DNA of 64,000 nucleotides from assembly GCA_964544655.1 (NCBI GenBank), contig CAZJCM010000008.1:13940-77939 (forward strand), written 5' to 3'. How positions within the stretch are numbered: the first letter of the stretch is position 1; each line of letters starts with the position of its first letter. The notes beneath the pieces are model-generated. The model was given only the letters and a program-made list of their open reading frames with translations, had not been told where the DNA came from and made no database searches. The translations under genes and the position numbers were made by a program. The DNA comes from HyVt-443 sp964544655 (GTDB lineage Bacteria; Pseudomonadota; Gammaproteobacteria; Chromatiales; Chromatiaceae). Of this stretch, positions 35,540 to 43,449 are shown piece after piece.

Positions 35540-38032
35540 TCACTCCTCACGCAGTACCTGCAGCGGAGGCCGGATCACCAGCGGGTAGCTGGCCAGCAGA
35601 CCGGCAATGCCGATCAGACCGGCACTGCCGAACAGTCCGATGAGCCAGAGCCAGGGGTTGAAGTGGTAGTTCAGCTCCAGCAGCTCCCTGGAGACCAGCC
35701 AGCCGGTGAGGCTGGCGCAGATGGTGGCCAGAAGACCGGCCAGCAGGCCGAGGGTGAAGAATTCGATGCCTGTCGCCAGCAGCAGCCGGCGCCTTTGCAG
35801 CCCCAGCGTGCGTAGGATGGCGGCCTCCTGGCGGCGCTGTTCCCGACTGGCCTGGATGCCGGCATAGAGTACCAGCAGGCCGGCGGCGAGGGTGAACAGA
35901 AAGACATACTCCACCGCGGTGGCACCGCGGGTGATGATCTCCCGGACCTGTTGCATCAGGGCACTGACATCGATCAGGGTGATGGTGGGAAAGCGTTCCA
36001 CCAGCCGGGCGGCCAGCGCCTCCTGCCCGGCTGGCAGGTGAAAGCTGGTGATGTAGCTGGCCGGGAACTCCTGCAGCAGGCCTGGAGTGGCGATGATGAA
36101 AAAGTTGGGCCGGAAGGAGTCCCACTTTACCGTACGCAGGGAGCTGACCCGGCCCTGCACCGGGGTACCGGCAAGGTCGAAGGTGAGCCGGTCGCCGAGG
36201 TGGATGCCGAGGGTCTCGGCCAATCCCTGTTCTACGGAGAGCAGGGACTCGTCCAGTTCGTCACTGCGCCACCAGCGGCCCTGGATGATGTGATTGTCAG
36301 GTGCCGGCTGCGCAGACCAGGAGAGATTGAACTGGCGGTTGAGCAGGTGCCGGGCCCGCTCCGCAGGATAGTCGTTGGTGCTCACCTGGCGCCCGTTGAT
36401 ATGGCTCAGGCGGGCCCGCAGCATGGGGTGCAGGGGCGTGGCGGTGAGCTGGTTCTCCGCGAGGAAGCGTTGCAGCGCCTTCCGCTCTCCAGGCTGGATG
36501 TTGATCAGGAACTGGTTCGGTGCATCCGCCGGAATGGTGCGTTGCCAGGTGGTGAGCAGATCCACCCGCACGATCGCCAGCAACAGCAGGGCCAGGATAC
36601 CGATGCCGAAGCCGGTCAGTTGGACGCTGGTGATGGCGGGATTTCGTGCCAGCCCTGCCAGGGCGTAGCGCCAGGTGCTGTTGCCGTGGTGGCGCAGGGG
36701 GGTGAGCAGGGATATCAGCAACCGGCTGGTGCCCAGCAGCAGGATCAGGGTGAGCAGGGCGCCCCCCAGCACCAACAGGGTCAGGCGTAGCTCACCGGCC
36801 TGCCAGTAGAGCAGCAGGGCGATGGCGCTGAAGGCGCTGAGGCCGCTCAGCCAGTTGGAGGCGGGGGGCGGTGGCAGCTCCCGCCGCAGCACGCGCAGAG
36901 GCGGCACGGCGACGAGCCTGAGTATCGGGGGCAGGACGAATCCAAACAGGGTGATGAAAGCGGTGCCCATGCCGATGGCCAGGGGTCGCAGCCCAGGTGC
37001 GGGCAGTGGCCCGCTGAACCAGTCCTTCACCGCCTGGGCCAGCAGCTGTTGGGCGATGGTGCCGAGCAGGATGCCGGCCAGGCCGGCACAGAGGGTGAGC
37101 AGTGACAGGCGGATCATCAGTGTCTGCAGGATGAACGGGCGGCCTGCCCCCAGACAGCGCAGGATGGCGCTGGCATTTGCCTGCCGGGTTACGAAGCGCT
37201 GACTGGCCAGGGCTACCGCTGCGGCGGCCACCAGCACGGCAACCAGGGCGGCCAGGCTGAGGAAACGACCGCCACGTTCCAGGGCGTTGCGCAGCGCCGG
37301 CCGGCTGTCACTCATCCCTTGCAGAGAAACGCCCTTGGGTAGACGCGTCTTGGCCCACTGGCGGTATTGTTCGACCGCTTCCACCGGTCCGGCAAGCAGC
37401 AGCTTGTAGCGCACCCGGCTGGCCGGTGTCACCAGCCCGGTGGCGGGCAGGTCCTGTAGCGGGATCAGCAGCAGGGGCCCGAGCCGGAACAGGTTTGCCG
37501 CCTCGCCGGTGTCGCGGCTGAGCAGATATTGATACTGGAACCGTTTGTAGCCCAGATCGAAGCGGTCACCCGGTTGCAGCCCGAGGGCGGCGGAGAGGCG
37601 GCCGCCGGCCCAGGCTTGCCCCGAGGCCGGCGGCTGCTGGACGCTGATTTCCTTGCCCATGGCCACATCCCGCACCCGCAGTTCACCGCGCAGTGGATAG
37701 TTTGGATCGACCGCTTTGACCTCCACCAGCTGGGTGCGGTCGTTGTGCATGATCACGCTGGGGAAGCGCAGCACCCGGGCCGTTTGCAGCCCCAGCCGAC
37801 GTGCCTCGCTGGTGAAGGATGGTGGCAACGGGTCGTTTGCCGACAACACCAGGTCGGCCGCCAGCACGGCGCTGGCCTGCAGCTGCATCGCGCGGTTCAC
37901 CCGCTCGGTGAAAAATCCCACCGTGGTCACCGCGGCCGCGGCCAAGGCGAGGGCCAGGGCCAGCAGTCGCAGTTCATCATTCCGCCAGTCGCGGCGAAAC
38001 AGGCGCAGGGCGAATAGCAGGCGATTGTTCAT
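35540..38032 (-). CDS. ybbP: YbbP-like ABC transporter permease (FtsX family)
   Basis: 830 residues. It has an N-terminal membrane helix (ALALALAAAAVTTVGFF), a periplasmic MacB-type domain, two central helical FtsX blocks (LVAVLVAAAAVAL, LTLCAGLAGILLGTIA) and a C-terminal block (FLFTLAAGLLVLYAGIQ to GLIGIAGLLASYPLV). The fold matches E. coli YbbP, which works with YbbA. Transport versus mechanotransmission role is not established. It overlaps ybbA and polB by 4 bases at each end. Confidence 0.9.
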   Translation of the reverse strand: MNNRLLFALRLFRRDWRNDELRLLALALALAAAAVTTVGFFTERVNRAMQLQASAVLAADLVLSANDPLPPSFTSEARRLGLQTARVLRFPSVIMHNDRTQLVEVKAVDPNYPLRGELRVRDVAMGKEISVQQPPASGQAWAGGRLSAALGLQPGDRFDLGYKRFQYQYLLSRDTGEAANLFRLGPLLLIPLQDLPATGLVTPASRVRYKLLLAGPVEAVEQYRQWAKTRLPKGVSLQGMSDSRPALRNALERGGRFLSLAALVAVLVAAAAVALASQRFVTRQANASAILRCLGAGRPFILQTLMIRLSLLTLCAGLAGILLGTIAQQLLAQAVKDWFSGPLPAPGLRPLAIGMGTAFITLFGFVLPPILRLVAVPPLRVLRRELPPPPASNWLSGLSAFSAIALLLYWQAGELRLTLLVLGGALLTLILLLGTSRLLISLLTPLRHHGNSTWRYALAGLARNPAITSVQLTGFGIGILALLLLAIVRVDLLTTWQRTIPADAPNQFLINIQPGERKALQRFLAENQLTATPLHPMLRARLSHINGRQVSTNDYPAERARHLLNRQFNLSWSAQPAPDNHIIQGRWWRSDELDESLLSVEQGLAETLGIHLGDRLTFDLAGTPVQGRVSSLRTVKWDSFRPNFFIIATPGLLQEFPASYITSFHLPAGQEALAARLVERFPTITLIDVSALMQQVREIITRGATAVEYVFLFTLAAGLLVLYAGIQASREQRRQEAAILRTLGLQRRRLLLATGIEFFTLGLLAGLLATICASLTGWLVSRELLELNYHFNPWLWLIGLFGSAGLIGIAGLLASYPLVIRPPLQVLREE

Positions 38033-38724
38033 TCGACCTGCTCCAGGTGACCCGATTCCAACCGCAGACGGCGGTCGCAGGCCGCCGCCAGCTGCTCGTC
38101 GTGGGTCACCAGCAGCAGGCCGGCACCCTCTCTTTCACGCAGCTCGAACAGCAGCCGGGAGATGCGCTGTCCGGTTTCCTGGTCCAGGCTGCCGGTGGGT
38201 TCATCGGCGAACAGCAGCGCAGGTTGGGTGACGAAGGCGCGGGCGATGGCCACCCGCTGCTGTTCGCCGCCGGAGAGCTGATTCGGGAAGTGGTGCAGCC
38301 GTTCTGCCAGGCCCACGTCGGTCAGGATCGCCTGCGCCCGCTGAGCGGCATCGCGCTGCCCGCTCAGGTCCAACGGCAACATGGTGTTTTCCAGCGCAGT
38401 CATGCCGGGCAACAGCTGGAACGATTGGAAAACGAAACCGATGCGGCCGGCGCGCAGCGCTGCCCGACGGTCTTCATCCAGCCCGCTGAGGGATTCTCCA
38501 AACAGCCGGATCTCCCCCTGGCTGGGCAGATCGAGACCGGCCAGCAGGCCGAGCAGGGTGGATTTCCCGGAGCCCGAGGCACCGAGGATGGCCACCGCCT
38601 CGCCGGGGGCCAGGGTGAGATCGATCTGCTGCAGGATGGTGAGGCGACCGGCAGCGGTATCAATCCACTTGTGCAGATTTTTTGCACTGACCAGCGGGGT
38701 GATCGGGGTACAATGGCCAACCAT
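38029..38724 (-). CDS. ybbA: YbbA-like ABC transporter ATP-binding protein
   Basis: 231 residues from ATG at 38724. Walker A ILGASGSGKSTLLGLLAGLD, Q-loop FVFQSFQLLP, signature LSGGEQQRVAIARAF, Walker B LLFADEPTGSLD and His in VTHDE are all intact. The sequence is close to E. coli YbbA and to the LolD/MacB group. Its ATG overlaps the divergent tesA ATG: 38722-38724 on this strand against 38723-38725 on the other. Same neighbour set as E. coli tesA/ybbA/ybbP. Confidence 0.93.
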   Translation of the reverse strand: MVGHCTPITPLVSAKNLHKWIDTAAGRLTILQQIDLTLAPGEAVAILGASGSGKSTLLGLLAGLDLPSQGEIRLFGESLSGLDEDRRAALRAGRIGFVFQSFQLLPGMTALENTMLPLDLSGQRDAAQRAQAILTDVGLAERLHHFPNQLSGGEQQRVAIARAFVTQPALLFADEPTGSLDQETGQRISRLLFELREREGAGLLLVTHDEQLAAACDRRLRLESGHLEQVE

Positions 38725-39400
38725 GAGACGGTTACTCCTGGTTCTGTTATTGATGATGAGCGCTTCTACCACGGCTGCCGCCGGGCGGCCGACGATCCTG
38801 GTGCTGGGCGACAGCCTGAGCGCGGCCCATGGCATCGATTCCGCCAGCGGCTGGGTGACCCTGTTGCAGTCCCGGTTGCAACGGGAAGGCTATCCCCAAC
38901 GGGTGGTCAATGCCAGCATATCCGGCGATACGACGGCAGGTGGTTTGAACCGTCTGCCGGCGGCGTTGGCGGCCCATCGGCCGGATATCCTGATCCTGGA
39001 ACTGGGGGCCAACGATGGCCTGCGGGGTATGGCGCTTGGGCAGGTACGGCGCAATCTGGCACAGATGGTCGAGCTGGGCCAGAAGGCGGGCAGCCGTGTG
39101 CTGCTGCTGGGCATCCTGATACCACCCAACTTTGGTCCTGTCTACACCGCTGAGTTCCGCCGTATGTACCAGGATATTGCGGATGAGTATCGGCTCCCTC
39201 TGCTGCCGTTCCTGCTCGAAGGCGTGGCAGACGATCCTGAGCTGATGCAGAGTGATGGGCTGCATCCCAATGCCCGTGCCCAGCCCAGGATCCTGGAGAA
39301 CGTCTGGCCGCTGTTGAGCCGTTGCTGCGCCCGGCGTCAGCCTGATGCCGGGCACCTGCTGCGTGCCATGGGGAAAGATCAGGGCAGTAGCTCGAAATAG
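38723..39400 (+). CDS. tesA: Multifunctional thioesterase/lysophospholipase TesA (SGNH hydrolase)
   Basis: 225 residues from ATG at 38723; an upstream in-frame extension is antisense to ybbA. Signal peptide MRRLLLVLLLMMSASTTAAA. Catalytic blocks: Ser in ILVLGDSLSAAHGID, Gly in SISGDTTAGG, Asn in LGANDGL, and Asp/His in SDGLHPN. Periplasmic acyl-CoA thioesterase/protease I/lysophospholipase L1. It converges with the phytase-like gene, overlapping it by 22 bases. Confidence 0.95.
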   Translation: MRRLLLVLLLMMSASTTAAAGRPTILVLGDSLSAAHGIDSASGWVTLLQSRLQREGYPQRVVNASISGDTTAGGLNRLPAALAAHRPDILILELGANDGLRGMALGQVRRNLAQMVELGQKAGSRVLLLGILIPPNFGPVYTAEFRRMYQDIADEYRLPLLPFLLEGVADDPELMQSDGLHPNARAQPRILENVWPLLSRCCARRQPDAGHLLRAMGKDQGSSSK

Positions 39401-40341
39401 AGTAACTGGGTGGGGAGCAGTTGCATGCCACCGTTGTCGCTGACCATGAAGAAGCGGTTGCCCTGTGTGCGGGTCAGCCCCTCGAAGTTGTTGATCACCC
39501 AGCCTTCGCCGCTGTCGAAACGGGCCACCACCCGGGCGGTTAACACCTGGTTCCTGTTCTCTTTCGTCGGCTGGATGTGGGAGAGGGTGATGACCCAGGG
39601 GATGAAGGGGAAATCGAAGGCCCGCTCCAGTACCAGCAGCTCGCCATCCGGCAGGGCCTCGAGAGCGACCAGGGAGCCCTTGTGCTCGAAGGGTTGGTAC
39701 AGCCACTTGTCACCCCGGGCATTGAAGAGGGGGATCGGTTGGTCGTCGCGGAGGCGTTCCGGGCCGGTCATCAGGCCCAGTGTCGGGTGTAGTGTAAGGG
39801 CTTCCAACCCCTTGTTCTTACCGGTGAAGAGGCGTGAATCACGCAGTGGTGCGGGCCGTTTCAGTTTGTTTATATATCGGCCGCTGGTGCTGTAGCGAAC
39901 CAGCCGGTGCTGGCCCTCGAAGGAGACCAACAGCTGGCTGTCGCCCCGTATCCCGTTGCGCCCATGCTCCAGCGCCAGGCCTTCTGCGTCGCGCCGGTAT
40001 TTGCGTAGCCGCTTCCCTTTCGCGTTGCGCAGGGCGTGACTCGCCAGCAGCTCACACCCCACCAGCCGGCCCTGCTCGAAGCGCGGGCGCAGATGTAACA
40101 GCTGGCCGCGATCGGTGATGCCGTAGAGGATCCCTTCGTCCGCATCCCAGGCCAGGTCGGACAACTCCGCCAGGGCGGGATCACCGTTCAGCACCAGGGT
40201 TCCAAGCAGGCGGATGCCCATGAACCGATCGCCGGTGGTGAACTGCTCTGACAGCTCGATCGGATGTCCCACCTCGGATGCCAGGGCGGACAGGGGGGAA
40301 CAGAGCAAGAGGCAGAGGAGCAGTGACCTGGGGATAGACAT
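39379..40341 (-). CDS. Secreted esterase-like protein of the phytase-like beta-propeller family
   Basis: 320 residues from ATG at 40341, giving the signal peptide MSIPRSLLLCLLLCSPLSALA. Beta-propeller-like repeats contain LSDLAWDADEGILYGITDRG, DAEGLALE and NNFEGLTRTQGNRFFMVSDN, the pattern of the esterase-like-activity-of-phytase family (PF13449 by memory). The catalytic activity is not established for such proteins. It is divergent from the MotA-like gene. Confidence 0.8.
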   Translation of the reverse strand: MSIPRSLLLCLLLCSPLSALASEVGHPIELSEQFTTGDRFMGIRLLGTLVLNGDPALAELSDLAWDADEGILYGITDRGQLLHLRPRFEQGRLVGCELLASHALRNAKGKRLRKYRRDAEGLALEHGRNGIRGDSQLLVSFEGQHRLVRYSTSGRYINKLKRPAPLRDSRLFTGKNKGLEALTLHPTLGLMTGPERLRDDQPIPLFNARGDKWLYQPFEHKGSLVALEALPDGELLVLERAFDFPFIPWVITLSHIQPTKENRNQVLTARVVARFDSGEGWVINNFEGLTRTQGNRFFMVSDNGGMQLLPTQLLYFELLP

Positions 40342-40470
40342 GGTATTGCACTGGGTCCGGTGTGATTTTGTATGTATTTTGGCTCGGGCGGTTATGGTAT
40401 GTTCTGATGAAAGAACCTTAACAGAGTGGTGGTGTCGTTCCCAGCCACTCCATGATGCCAGGGCTGCCGT

Positions 40471-41325
40471 ATGAGTAATCCAAGACATACCCTCTTCTGG
40501 ATGGTTATCTATCTGTTGATCGTCGCTGCCGTCTGCGCCCTCCTGTACGAACCGCTGAAGAGCGCCTTCATGGCCAACTGGGTGTTCAACGCCGTGATCA
40601 GCGGTGTGTTGCTGGTGGGGATCTGGATCACTTTCCGCCAGGTGCTGATCCTGCGGCCGGAACTGGAATGGATCAAGGTGTTTCGTACCGGCCAGACCGG
40701 TCTCTCCCTGAAGCGTGAACCGCGCTTGCTGAAACCGTTGGCGAAGAACCTGGACGTGCACGTGAAACACGACCGGTTCACGATGTCAGCCCTCTCGTTG
40801 CGGACGGTGTTGGATGGTATCCGCACCCGGCTCGATGAATCCCGGGAGATCTCCCGCTACATGATCGGGCTGCTGGTCTTCCTCGGCCTGCTCGGCACCT
40901 TCTGGGGGCTGCTCGGGACCATCGATGCGGTGGGTAGCGTGATCCTGGGGCTGGAGGTGGGAGAGGGCGATTTCGCCCAGGTGTTCGCCAACCTCAAGGC
41001 GGGGTTGATGAAGCCTCTGTCCGGCATGGGCACCGCCTTTAGCTCGTCCCTGTTCGGACTTGGCGGCTCCCTGATCTTGGGTTTTCTCGACATCCAGGCG
41101 GGGCACGCCCAGAACCGCTTCTATGATGGCCTCGAAGAGTGGCTCTCCGGCCTCACCCATCTGATCGACGAGCCGGACAGTATCGAGGAGGTGGCCATGA
41201 CCTCCAGTGCCTTCAAGCCCAATGAATTGACCGATATGGTGCTTGAGTTGCGGAAGGAGAATGAGCGCCTGCGCCGGCAGTTGGAAGGGGCTGATGGCGG
41301 CGAGGCCGAAGGCCGGCAAGGGTAG
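40471..41325 (+). CDS. MotA/TolQ/ExbB-type proton channel protein
   Basis: 284 residues. Two N-terminal helices (MVIYLLIVAAVCALLY, NAVISGVLLVGIWITF) and two more (YMIGLLVFLGLLGTFWGLLG, FSSSLFGLGGSLILGFLDI), with the family signature LLGTFWGLLGTIDAVG and the PLSGMGTAFSSSLFGLGG pore helix. A C-terminal coiled coil (ELRKENERLRRQLEGA) follows. It pairs with an OmpA-type protein downstream, as MotA-MotB and ZorA-ZorB do. Not near chemotaxis genes, so a flagellar stator is unlikely. Confidence 0.85.
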   Translation: MSNPRHTLFWMVIYLLIVAAVCALLYEPLKSAFMANWVFNAVISGVLLVGIWITFRQVLILRPELEWIKVFRTGQTGLSLKREPRLLKPLAKNLDVHVKHDRFTMSALSLRTVLDGIRTRLDESREISRYMIGLLVFLGLLGTFWGLLGTIDAVGSVILGLEVGEGDFAQVFANLKAGLMKPLSGMGTAFSSSLFGLGGSLILGFLDIQAGHAQNRFYDGLEEWLSGLTHLIDEPDSIEEVAMTSSAFKPNELTDMVLELRKENERLRRQLEGADGGEAEGRQG

Positions 41326-41333
41326 TCGCCGAG

Positions 41334-42611
41334 ATGCTTGCAAGCCGCCGTCGCAGCAGGAGTTCGATCAATGTCTGGCCGGGCTATGTGGATGCCCTGT
41401 CGGCCCTGCTGATGCTGGTCATCTTCACCCTGTTGATCTTCACCCTGGCCCAGGTGTTCCTGGCCGAGACCCTCTCCAACCGGGATCGGGAGTTGGATGA
41501 ACTCAATGCCCGGCTGGCGGAGATCACCAGTCTGCTGGCCCTGGAGCAGGAGCGCAGCAGCAGACTGGACGCCCAGGTCAAGCATGTCTCCGAGGCCTAT
41601 AGCACCAGTCTGGAGAAACAGTTCGATCTGATGGGGCAGGTGGACGAGCTCAACGCCCGGCTGGCGCAGGACCGGGAGAAGATCGAGCAGCAACTGCGCA
41701 CCCTGGCCTCTTTGCAGCAGGATATCGTCGCCCTGCGTACCTTGCGGCAGAAACTGGAACAGGATATCAGTCGCCTCTCTGGCTCTCTGGCGGGCAGCCG
41801 GGGAGAGGTTGCACTACTGCGTGACCGGACCAAATCCCTAAAGGCAGAACTGGCAGACGAACAGGAGCGCACCCTGCTGGCCCAGGCGGAGATCAAGCGT
41901 AAGCAGGTGCGTATCGATGAGCTGTTTGCCATTGCCGCGGCCGGCAGGCAGGCACTGTCCGAAGAAAAAGAGCTGTCCACCAAGGCCCAGGCTCAGGTGG
42001 CGCTGCTGAACCAGCAGATCACCGCTCTGCGGGAACAGTTGTCGGTGATCAGCAAGGCCCTGAAGCTGTCGGAGGAAAAGGGCGAGATCCAGCAGGCGAA
42101 GCTGGCGAATATGAGCAAACGGCTCAACCTGCTACTGGCCAAGCAGGTGAGTCAGTTGGAGAAGTATCGTTCGGAATTTTTCGGTCGCCTGCGCGAACTG
42201 CTGGGGGATAACCCCAATGTGCGGGTGGTGGGAGATCGCTTCGTGTTTCCGTCGGAACTGCTGTTCGCCTCCGGCTCCGCCACTTTGGGCGAGCAGGGAC
42301 GCCAGGGGCTGGCGAAGCTGGCGGTGACCCTGCGTGAGATCGCAGGACGTATCCCCGCTGACGTGAACTGGATCCTGCGGGTGGATGGGCACACCGACCG
42401 CCAGCCGATCCACACCGCGGAGTTTCCTTCCAACTGGGAGCTGTCCACCGCCCGCGCCGTTTCGGTGGTGCGCTATCTGGTCTCCCAGGGTATCCCCGCC
42501 GAGCGTCTTGCCGCCACCGGTTTCGGTTCGTTTCATCCGGTGGATCAGGGGGATACGCCCGAGGCCTACCAGCGCAACCGGCGCATCGAGATCAAACTTA
42601 CGGATCGCTGA
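41334..42611 (+). CDS. MotB/OmpA-type peptidoglycan-binding protein with long coiled coil
   Basis: 425 residues. One N-terminal membrane helix (ALSALLMLVIFTLLIFTLAQVF), then about 250 residues of coiled coil (many Glu/Gln/Leu heptads), and a C-terminal OmpA domain from about residue 290 (FASGSATLGEQG, WILRVDGHTDRQPIH, NWELSTARAVSVVRYLVSQG). The Asp usual in the MotB plug/channel helix is not clear; a polar residue near the start (WPGYVDALSALL) has an Asp. Stop is followed by a hairpin. Together with the preceding protein, a stator-like unit. Confidence 0.85.
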   Translation: MLASRRRSRSSINVWPGYVDALSALLMLVIFTLLIFTLAQVFLAETLSNRDRELDELNARLAEITSLLALEQERSSRLDAQVKHVSEAYSTSLEKQFDLMGQVDELNARLAQDREKIEQQLRTLASLQQDIVALRTLRQKLEQDISRLSGSLAGSRGEVALLRDRTKSLKAELADEQERTLLAQAEIKRKQVRIDELFAIAAAGRQALSEEKELSTKAQAQVALLNQQITALREQLSVISKALKLSEEKGEIQQAKLANMSKRLNLLLAKQVSQLEKYRSEFFGRLRELLGDNPNVRVVGDRFVFPSELLFASGSATLGEQGRQGLAKLAVTLREIAGRIPADVNWILRVDGHTDRQPIHTAEFPSNWELSTARAVSVVRYLVSQGIPAERLAATGFGSFHPVDQGDTPEAYQRNRRIEIKLTDR

Positions 42612-42631
42612 CCTTGCAGGAATAAGTTTCC

Positions 42632-42667
42632 ATGGCAGCAGAACCTTGCCTGTTGGACAGCTGCCAT
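42632..42667. terminator. Hairpin after the MotB-like gene
   Basis: ATGGCAGC (42632-42639) pairs with GCTGCCAT (42660-42667). The loop has AGAACCTTGCCTG, a 13-mer that recurs at 44936-44948 within a second hairpin. Confidence 0.5.
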
Positions 42668-42677
42668 CGTCGTCCCC

Positions 42678-42857
42678 TCAGTAGATCAGGTCTTCACGCT
42701 TGAATTTACGAATCGGTTCCCGTCCCAGGATGCTGTTCATGGTGTTGGGATCGTCGTCGAAGCCGCAGTGAGAGGTGGATGCGGTGGCGGTGAGCGCCTC
42801 ACGGTTACCCGGATAATGACAGACCTCCTGTAGATGGCGCCACGATGGGAATGCGGA
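42678..42857 (-). pseudogene. Possible gene remnant without a start
   Basis: An open frame with a coding-like end (SHCGFDDDPNTMNSILGREP then KFKREDLIY, stop) begins only after an in-frame TGA near 42858 and has no start near a ribosome site, although AGGAGGT lies at the head of it. A different frame starts with ATG ATG and stops after 19 codons. It may be the 3' end of a degraded gene. The protein is not recognised. Confidence 0.35.
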
Positions 42858-43064
42858 TCATCATGTAGTATAGCCTGGGGTTATTGCACCTCGTTCATCA
42901 TGCGTGGCCGAAAAGTGTCGCATCGATCTCAGTCAGGAAAAATATCGTCTGGCATTGATCAAAAGCAGGGCGCTGTAATCTATGGGTGATAATATTGCCG
43001 CTCTGATTTGAAGATCGAGTGATGAACAGGTGGCTGTTTTGTCCAACTCCCGAACAGGTGAGAT
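42858..43064. other. Gap before the small secreted protein gene
   Basis: About 200 bases without a convincing gene. AT-rich stretches exist (GTGATAATATTG near 42985) that may be promoters for the downstream pair. I saw no defined operator. Confidence 0.3.
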
Positions 43065-43433
43065 ATGCGTCGTGTGAATCTGCTGATGTTGGCCGTGCCC
43101 ATTCTGCTGGCATGGAGTACCCTGCTGCCGGCGGTGACCGACAGCCAGTTTCAGACCATCCGGACGTTGGGCATGCTCAACGGCGTGGCATTGCATTGCG
43201 GCTACCTGGAACAGACTCGTCGCATGAAGCGTGCACTGATCGAAAACCTGCCCAAACGCCAGGCCCTGGGTCAGGGTTTTGATGACGTTACCAATGAATC
43301 TTTTCTCCTGTTTCTCGAACAGCGGCAGCGGTGTCCCGGCCCTGCCACTTTCGCTGCACAGGTGGATGAGGCGATCGAGGCCCTGAAACAGGCATTTCCT
43401 GCCGCATCATCGACACAGAACCAGGCCAAGTAA
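43065..43433 (+). CDS. Small secreted protein, function unknown
   Basis: 122 residues; ATG at 43065 is preceded by AGGTGAG. Signal peptide MRRVNLLMLAVPILLAWSTLLPA. The mature part is helical with two cysteines (GVALHCGYLEQTRRM and EQRQRCPGP) that may form a disulfide. It precedes the SBP/SCO1 fusion by 16 bases, so a shared transcript is likely. I do not recognise the family. Confidence 0.55.
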   Translation: MRRVNLLMLAVPILLAWSTLLPAVTDSQFQTIRTLGMLNGVALHCGYLEQTRRMKRALIENLPKRQALGQGFDDVTNESFLLFLEQRQRCPGPATFAAQVDEAIEALKQAFPAASSTQNQAK

Positions 43434-43449
43434 CCAATCAGGAGTAATC

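Noticed and set aside
40471..42611. Zorya defence system
   Set aside because: Only the channel-like pair is present; no ZorC, ZorD or ZorE-type gene is adjacent.
42940..42975. FNR-type site near TTGATC
   Set aside because: Only one half-site (TTGAT) is seen; the ATCAA half at the correct spacing is absent.
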